Assembly: GCF_042453785.1 (NCBI RefSeq)
Contig: NC_091671.1
Coordinates: forward strand, 38,517,001-38,581,000
Direction: 5' to 3'
Source: Malus domestica
Taxonomy: Eukaryota; Streptophyta; Magnoliopsida; Rosales; Rosaceae
DNA: 64,000 bases
Shown: piece by piece, positions 58,471-64,000 of the stretch
Layout: each line of letters opens with the position of its first letter
How positions within the stretch are numbered: the stretch's first letter is position 1
Notes under the pieces: model-generated
The model's input: only the letters and a program-made list of their open reading frames with translations
Database searches by the model: none
Told to the model about the DNA's origin: nothing
Program-made: the position numbers and the translations under genes

Positions 58471-58689
58471 GCAAAGACTTCTTATTATTCTTGCCTTCTC
58501 AATGGTGAAGTGGGACCCCTCAAGACTGCCTTTCCTTTTCTTTTACACCGCAAATGGAGGAGGTGGATGATTGCACTCAAAATTATAATTTATAGTTATT
58601 TAAATTTTAGTATTTAGCTTTGCAAATTTAATTCCTTGTAATTAAAATATAGGAAAACTTTACTTTACAATTTACATCCTTCTAAATAG

Positions 58690-59040
58690 GCTTCACAATT
58701 TCTTAGATGATTCATTAATTCGACACGAAAAGAAAATAACAGATTTTGAGTCGATCCGTTAACAAGTTAGATTGTCATCGAGTCGTTGTTGAGTCACCTC
58801 TTAAGAATCCAATAAGATATCGTTTGTCAGATTTAGACATTAAGTATGATAATTTTTGGTGTGACCTGTTAATCTGACACAAAACGATATGACTCGTTAA
58901 CTAATCGGGTTATTATCTGATAATCTATTAAGAATATTTTAAGATAACGAATTTGACATGACACAACTCGTTAAGATATACATGTATGACACGAAAATGA
59001 TACATGGTTTGTTTGCCATGTCTATTTCCAGAGAAAAAGT
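58690..59040. repeat. Interspersed repeat, family E copy 2
   Basis: Shares GACACAAAACGA, CTCGTTAA, TTAAGAAT and TTGCCATGTCTAT-like words with 40750-41060, in the same order. Confidence 0.5.
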
Positions 59041-59131
59041 GAAAGTGCTAAGAAGCGGCCAATACACGTGATGAAAGATGTACATATCAAATAAATTTCC
59101 CTTGTGCATTAGAAATTTTCGGTAAATAAAA

Positions 59132-59257
59132 AGGGGTGTGATATCCACACATCCCATTTTACTTTTCACACATCTTTTTAATTTTCGGTCATCAGATCAG
59201 ATGAATTGAACATGATCAACGGACAAAAATGATCAAGAAGTGTGTAAGAAGTAAAAT
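59132..59257. mobile_element. hAT-type MITE, family B copy 2 (right end lost)
   Basis: Starts AGGGGTGTGATATCCACAC and continues with TTTTAATTTTCGGTCATC and ATCAACGGA as in 8662-8809, but lacks the right terminus. Confidence 0.65.
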
Positions 59258-60051
59258 AGGATAAAAACCCAGAAATGACCTTATGAAACTCAATACATGT
59301 ACTTACAGTGTAAAATTTTGTTTTCTTTGTCGTACATGATGAGGACCCATGTGCGTTGTGTAAGGTAGGAGACCAGGAGAGTCCTTTACTAAATAAAAAT
59401 GTGAATAATCCAAATTCTTAAATATAATTCTATTTCTCCTTTAATAATGCCACAAGATAGGACATGACACCTTTCAGTGGGTCACTTGTATTGATAATGA
59501 TTGGCAACCATAAGGTGTGGATCTTGATTAATCCCTAATTGTTAATCAAGTTCAAATACGTTTATCATTCATCTTCACTAAATCTCCGTGTTTGGAACAG
59601 TGGAATTTGACAATTTGGACCGAACAAGAGGGAGAGTTCTGAGCCATTCAAAGAGTTCGTTTTATGTGATCTTAATCAATGTAATAGGTTAACGAGGATT
59701 GCATAATTAAAATTAAGATGTTTAGATTTTCAAATTTGGTGACTTTGAACACAGAAACTTAGAAATGATCTCTCTTCTTTATGATCCATTATCATTATCC
59801 AAGTGGGGTGACTGGTTTTCCTCCTTTTGTTCTTACGGTTTGATTGGATTTTGAATAACCTATCACTTTGGAAATATCTAATCTCACAGTTTTACTCAAG
59901 ATTTTTTCCTTGTCATTTCACGTTACGTTTTTTAGTGAAACACTCATACATGGGTATATCTCAATGATATTCTTAACTTTCACCATCAATTAACATTTGA
60001 TATTCCTACCATTTACGTGATGATTAAGGCACTTTCAATATTATCCAATTA
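59258..60051. other. Intergenic DNA without a recognised gene
   Basis: No coding sequence or transposon termini recognised. Confidence 0.35.
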
Positions 60052-60132
60052 TTTTCTATGGAGTAAATTGTGGTAATGATCATTTAACTTAAACTCAATT
60101 AGAGCAATGATCCATCAACTAAAAATATATTA

Positions 60133-60755
60133 GGCCATCTTCAACCAAAGGGTCCAGAGGGCTAGACGGCTCGTGGAATCTAAAAAGGTCCCACGGAATC
60201 TGAAAGGGCTGGCCAGAAAAACTCTTAATCCTGTCAGTTATAACCGACATGAATGCTAAAACTAAAATTTGAATCCAATAGCTAGTCAGCTAACCGTTGG
60301 ATTAAAAAAAAATTCTTTGTTTTTTTTTTGGTTTTTTGGGGCCCTTTTTTTTTTGTTTTATTTTCTTAAAAATTCGAATTTTTTTTTCCTATAAATACCT
60401 AAAATATTCATTCACCATTCCTACACCATTAATTTGTAGTTTCTAAATTTAATTTGTCGTTTTTAAATTTAAGTTGTAGTTTTTAAATATAAGTTGTAGT
60501 TTTTTAATTTAAATTGTTGTTTTTAAATTTAAGTTGTTGTAGTTTTAAAATTTAAATAATAAATTATGTTTGGCCTTATGGCTCTAAGTTGGAGACGGTT
60601 TTTTGTGACAGGGCTAAAACTAGCCCTATGACCATTTGGTCCTCGGTTGGAGACGGAGGCAAATATGGTCATGTACTGTTCATTAAAATATTAATATCTT
60701 GGAGCGCCAGATGGCTAAAACGAGCCCGCTGGCCAACTCTCGGTTGGAGATGGCC
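60133..60755. mobile_element. Harbinger-like MITE, 623 bp, nested
   Basis: The left end is GGCCATCTTCAACCAAAGGG; the right end, reverse-complemented, is GGCCATCTCCAACCGAGAG. It is flanked by TTA at 60130-60132 and 60756-60758, the PIF/Harbinger target. Removing it and one TTA restores ATATTACCATTGG, matching the sibling repeat units of the surrounding element. It contains a 24-bp tandem array at 60430-60555. Confidence 0.88.
60430..60555. repeat. 24-bp tandem repeat, about five to six units
   Basis: Units of TTTTTAAATTTAAGTTGTAG with point changes lie inside the nested MITE. Confidence 0.85.
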
Positions 60756-61192
60756 TTACCATTGGTCCCTCGACTAAAAATCTATTACCATTGGTTCCTC
60801 AACTTATCAAAATGTGCATCTATGGTCCCTCAACTAAAAATTCATTACCATTGGTCTCTCAACTTTAATCCAACTGGAGAAATGGTCTCTCAACTTTAAC
60901 CCTATTGGAGCAATAATCCCTAAACTTTAACCCTCATTTTGATAAAATTCCGACGAAGTTGACGAAAAGAACCGTAGCTACACATTTTGATGAGTTGAGA
61001 GACCCCAACTGTAGCAATGGTTCTTCTAACATAACTTATTTTGACAAAATTCTAACCAAATTGACGAAAATGACCATAACTACACATTTTGATGAGTTGA
61101 GGAACCAATGGTAATAAATTTTTAGTTGAATGATCATTGCTCTAATTTAATTAAAATTAAAGAACTATTGCTATAATTTACTCTTTTTTATG

Positions 61193-61876
61193 ACAACATA
61201 TGAAATTTGAAAAGTCACGTGATGAGTGAAACGCTCACACGTGAAGAACAGTTAATGCTTGAGATTGTTCCCAACAGCTGGCATTTGGCATTCCGCATTG
61301 GCATAGGGCTGAGGGGGACAAGTGAACGTAAGGCTGCACGTAACAAGTTTCTTAAAAGTTTTGTTGGCATCCCCTCCTCATTAGTCCTCGATTCCAGGCC
61401 AAAATTACAGTCCGGTGGGTACAGCTGGCAGATGTCGGATCCCACCGGCTTAGAAATTTGGACTGCAAATTATGTCGGTGCAAAACTAAATTGAGAAATT
61501 GTTTGTCGGAAAGTGTTAGAGAAACTATATTTCGTATCAGTATTATATTGGTGAACTATTTAATAGGACAAATAATATGTATACGTTATTTTTTACATTC
61601 AAAGAAACAAAAATATGATAATTTTAACATTTAGGCCTAAGTACAATTAGGCGGAGTGGTAGACACCCTTGTTTTGAGTTAATCAACTGCTCATGGTGAA
61701 GCCCAATACAAGAAAATGACTAATACAGCACAAGTGTACCACTTCAGTTGCACCGTACCAATGAAATAAAGGCATGTAAGTTGTTTTCAAGAGGCGTTCG
61801 TCATGTTATTTATGTGTGCGGGTGCATGAGGAGCAATTTTTAGTGAGGAATACGGCTCGGTACACCAAAGTGTAAT
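61193..61876. other. Intergenic DNA without a recognised gene
   Basis: The longest frames (61207-61494 plus, 95 codons, and its antisense shadow) have no recognised domain. GGCGGAGTGGTAGACACCC near 61652 resembles the start of a tRNA-Leu-like or SINE sequence, but no acceptor arm or B box follows. Confidence 0.4.
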
Positions 61877-61884
61877 AATACAAG

Positions 61885-62715
61885 CACTGGCGAAGCTATA
61901 TGGGAGCAAGGAGGGGCGATCGCCCATCCCCTCGTCGAAAATTAAGCCTGGGAGCGACAGTCCGCCCCTCTGGTCACGTCGGAAAACTTGCAGCACCGTG
62001 AGGGACAAAGTTCCAATAATCTTAGAGGAGGAGGAAGAAGAATTTCAGCCACCAGAACATAAACTCGTGACCTGTTCTCCCCTCTTCGAACCCCTGCACC
62101 TCGCAGATCTCGTACACAGGTGGGGTTTGAAGCTCAAAGGAAAAATCGGCGGCGCTGGTGTGTGAAGGCATGAGCAAATGGGAGAGGCGCTGGGCTATCC
62201 TAATTTTAAACTAGAAGCTTAAAAAAAACAAAAAAGTAAGAATGAGGTCCTAGCTGCTGCAGTCATGGTGTTGGCCCAAAACTTGGGCCTAGTTGATTTA
62301 AAATAAAAGGAAAAAGGAATGGGTTGCAGAGGAAAACTACAAAAGGACGAGTTTCAATACTTTGGTCTTGACTTTGGTATTATTGGTCGATACCGCTTCA
62401 GTTAAGAGAGTTTTTTTTGCTATAAGTATTCTCAAAATACCATTGTGTAACAAAAAAGAAGATCAATGGTTGAGTGATAGCTTTGTTGTTTACAGTAAGA
62501 GATATATTTTTCTTCTATTGATAATAAACTTATTGTGCAACGTTTTCATGACATTAAACATCGCCGACAACAATTGTAACTTGTTTGTATTGATACATTA
62601 TGAACGACATTAAAATTTTCCACCATATAAAAGGATTTGGTTGTTATATTTTTTTGGAGCCTTTTACTCTTTTAAATTTCTCCCATTCCCTTGAAAATTC
62701 CTGGCTTCGCCACTG
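61885..62715. mobile_element. hAT-type non-autonomous transposon, 831 bp
   Basis: The left end is CACTGGCGAAGC; the right end, reverse-complemented, is CAGTGGCGAAGCCAGG. Both are close to the common plant hAT terminus CAGTGGCGGAGCCAGG. Perfect 8-bp duplications AATACAAG flank it at 61877-61884 and 62716-62723. No transposase frame is present. Confidence 0.93.
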
Positions 62716-62723
62716 AATACAAG

Positions 62724-62999
62724 TGGTTGAAATTTTTTTTTCCAAGTATTCAACTACTTGTATCATAACACTTTGTACTTGACCGTGTTCATGACATATA
62801 GAAAAATCTCTCGTGTCCTTCAATTTCAAGTGCACACGATAAAGTTGAAGGCCCAACTCAAATTTCTCCAGAGACCTAAATCCAATGTCAAAGCCCAACT
62901 CAACCATCAAAAATCCCAACCGACGTAAATCTCGTAAATAACCGCAAAACTCAGGGCGTTCATTTAATTGGGAGGGAGAAAAAGAATAACCGGGACGAC
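62724..62999. other. Short intergenic stretch
   Basis: Nothing recognised between the hAT element and the Tourist-like MITE. Confidence 0.35.
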
Positions 63000-63002
63000 T
63001 TA

Positions 63003-63425
63003 GGGGTGTGTATTTAATTGAAAATTTAAGAAATTTTAATAGATTTATAAATTTATGGATTTTTATAGACTTTAACTGATTTGTAGAAATTTCATGTAAA
63101 ATTTTGATTCAATTCTCTCGAAATCTCATGGGGAGAGGTGAGATTTGTGGATGCTTAAAATACACTGCAAAATCTCTCAAATTCCCTATAATTTCTCAAC
63201 TTTTCCAAATTTTTTAAATCCTAATTCTAATTAAATACACCTGAAATATTATAAACTTATTTAAAATTCTAAATATATTCGGATTTTTAAGGATTTTAAT
63301 AAACTATCTTAAAATCCTAATTGAATATATATTAAATTTCAGAAAATCGCTTAAAATTCAAATTAAATACCCCTAAATTCATTAAAAGAATTAAACTCCT
63401 CCAAAATTCCAATTAAATACACCCC
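63003..63425. mobile_element. Tourist-like (PIF/Harbinger) MITE, 423 bp
   Basis: The left end is GGGGTGTGTATTTAATTG; the right end, reverse-complemented, is GGGGTGTATTTAATTGG. It is flanked by TTA at 63000-63002 and 63426-63428. The AT-rich interior repeats AAATTTTAA-like words in both directions. Confidence 0.93.
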
Positions 63426-63632
63426 TTAAATTGCACGCTTTCGCTCCCATTTTTTTGAAGTTGGAAAAAAAGATTTGGGGATTTCATGATTTCCCTCCAG
63501 TTCAAATTCTTTCAATTTTTCTAATTCCGCCGACGCATCTTTTTTCATATGATTACTCTCTGAGAGCCACACACACCAAAACCCCATACAGATTCGATTC
63601 GTTTCCGAGAAAATTTTCACTTTCCCGGAAAA

Positions 63633-63639
63633 TATATAA
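63633..63639 (+). promoter_or_regulatory. Probable TATA box of a gene continuing right
   Basis: TATATAA is followed by a CT-rich leader (63657-63720) and a splice donor at 63729. Confidence 0.5.
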
Positions 63640-63659
63640 TATTATCCGAACACAAAGCT

Positions 63660-63728
63660 TTCTCTCTCTTTCGAACTTCAATTTCTAGGGTTTGTATTCT
63701 CTCCTCTCTGCTTCCCGAGAAACAGCAG
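63660..63728 (+). other. Probable non-coding 5' exon of a gene leaving the window
   Basis: CT-rich sequence with TCTAGGGTTTGTATTC, typical of plant 5' leaders, ends at GCAG|GTACTG, a good donor (GT at 63729). No ATG-initiated frame is present here, so coding exons would lie beyond 64000. Confidence 0.5.
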
Positions 63729-64000
63729 GTACTGTTTTTCTTCATCCAATTATCAAATTTCTTGTTTAATTTTTATGGAGGATAAGAAATGAAGATCTTG
63801 TACCATTTTTAGTGTTTGGATTGGCGGTTATGAGATGCTGAATTTTCTTGGAAGCCAAACAGGAAATTTTGTGTTTTTTCTTTCACTCTACAATCCTTAC
63901 GTTAACTTTTGGTTTCCTCTGGATCGCTAAATTGTCTTTACGTGAATTCTTTGTTAGGTTTGGAAAGCATTGGTCATTTGTTTTTGGAATTAGATATTGA

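Larger units (their letters stand above)
60061..61183. mobile_element. Mutator-like MITE with a nested Harbinger-like element
   Basis: Long inverted termini: GAGTAAATTGTGGTAATGAT on the left, and GAGTAAATTATAGCAATAG when the right end is reverse-complemented. Similarity continues for over 100 bp (AGAGCAATGATC, CAACTAAAAAT, TTACCATTGGT). It is flanked by TTTTCTATG (60052-60060) and TTTTTTATG (61184-61192), a 9-bp duplication with one mismatch, as Mutator-like elements make. Without the insert it is about 497 bp. Inside are short tandem units with TCAACTAAAAAT...TTACCATTGGT. Confidence 0.82.

Noticed and set aside
61207-61494. 95-codon plus-strand frame
   Set aside because: No domain, no intron or promoter context and an equally open antisense frame; not supported as a gene.
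61652-61690. tRNA-Leu-like start GGCGGAGTGGTAGACAC
   Set aside because: No matching anticodon arm, T arm or acceptor stem follows, so it is not a tRNA gene.

Overview
This is a window of plant nuclear DNA. It is AT-rich and intron-rich, with plastid-targeted proteins encoded in the nucleus, plant-only gene families and dense short transposable elements. Several repeat families match ones I associate with Rosaceae, especially the apple/pear group, but that placement is inference.

Layout, left to right. (1) 1-1528 (minus): the 5' end of a decayed Ty1/copia retrotransposon, with LTR, primer-binding site and a stop-riddled gag, running off the left edge. (2) 1980-5665 (minus): a nine-exon TIME FOR COFFEE-like clock-regulator gene. 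(3) 5.7-11.5 kb: intergenic DNA with small hAT-type MITEs, tandem repeats and LTR-like debris. (4) 11546-14728 (minus): an eleven-exon plastid ribosome recycling factor gene. (5) 15989-20394 (plus): a dead early-nodulin-like phytocyanin gene, cut in its second exon by a 3.6-kb terminal-inverted-repeat element with a clean 3-bp target duplication. (6) 20.6-26.2 kb: MITEs, SINE-like sequence and direct repeats. (7) 26290-27523 (plus): a two-exon patatin-like gene of the pPLAIII type. (8) 27.7-46 kb: a large transposon-rich gap holding a 2,152-bp solo LTR nested in a foldback MITE, a 2,967-bp non-autonomous CACTA element and many small repeats. (9) 46165-51269 (plus): a nineteen-exon Armadillo-BTB gene (ARIA/ABAP1 family). 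(10) 52583-55672 (plus): a nine-exon chloroplast DAR GTPase. (11) 56442-57191 (minus): a P/U-type cyclin with a probable intron in its 5' leader. (12) 58.4-63.4 kb: MITE-rich DNA including a Harbinger-like element nested in a Mutator-like one. (13) 63430-64000: the likely promoter and leader of a gene that continues to the right.

The genes are not an operon. Two of them, ribosome recycling factor and the DAR GTPase, serve plastid ribosomes. The others are regulatory or lipid-related and are linked only by position. Exon joins were checked for reading-frame continuity: all six intact genes join into full-length frames (929, 281, 386, 719, 376 and 219 residues).

I see no sign of a wholly new biological system. 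The most informative features are the transposon-split phytocyanin gene, whose target-site duplication exactly restores the frame, two GC-AG introns, and several nested transposon insertions datable relative to each other.
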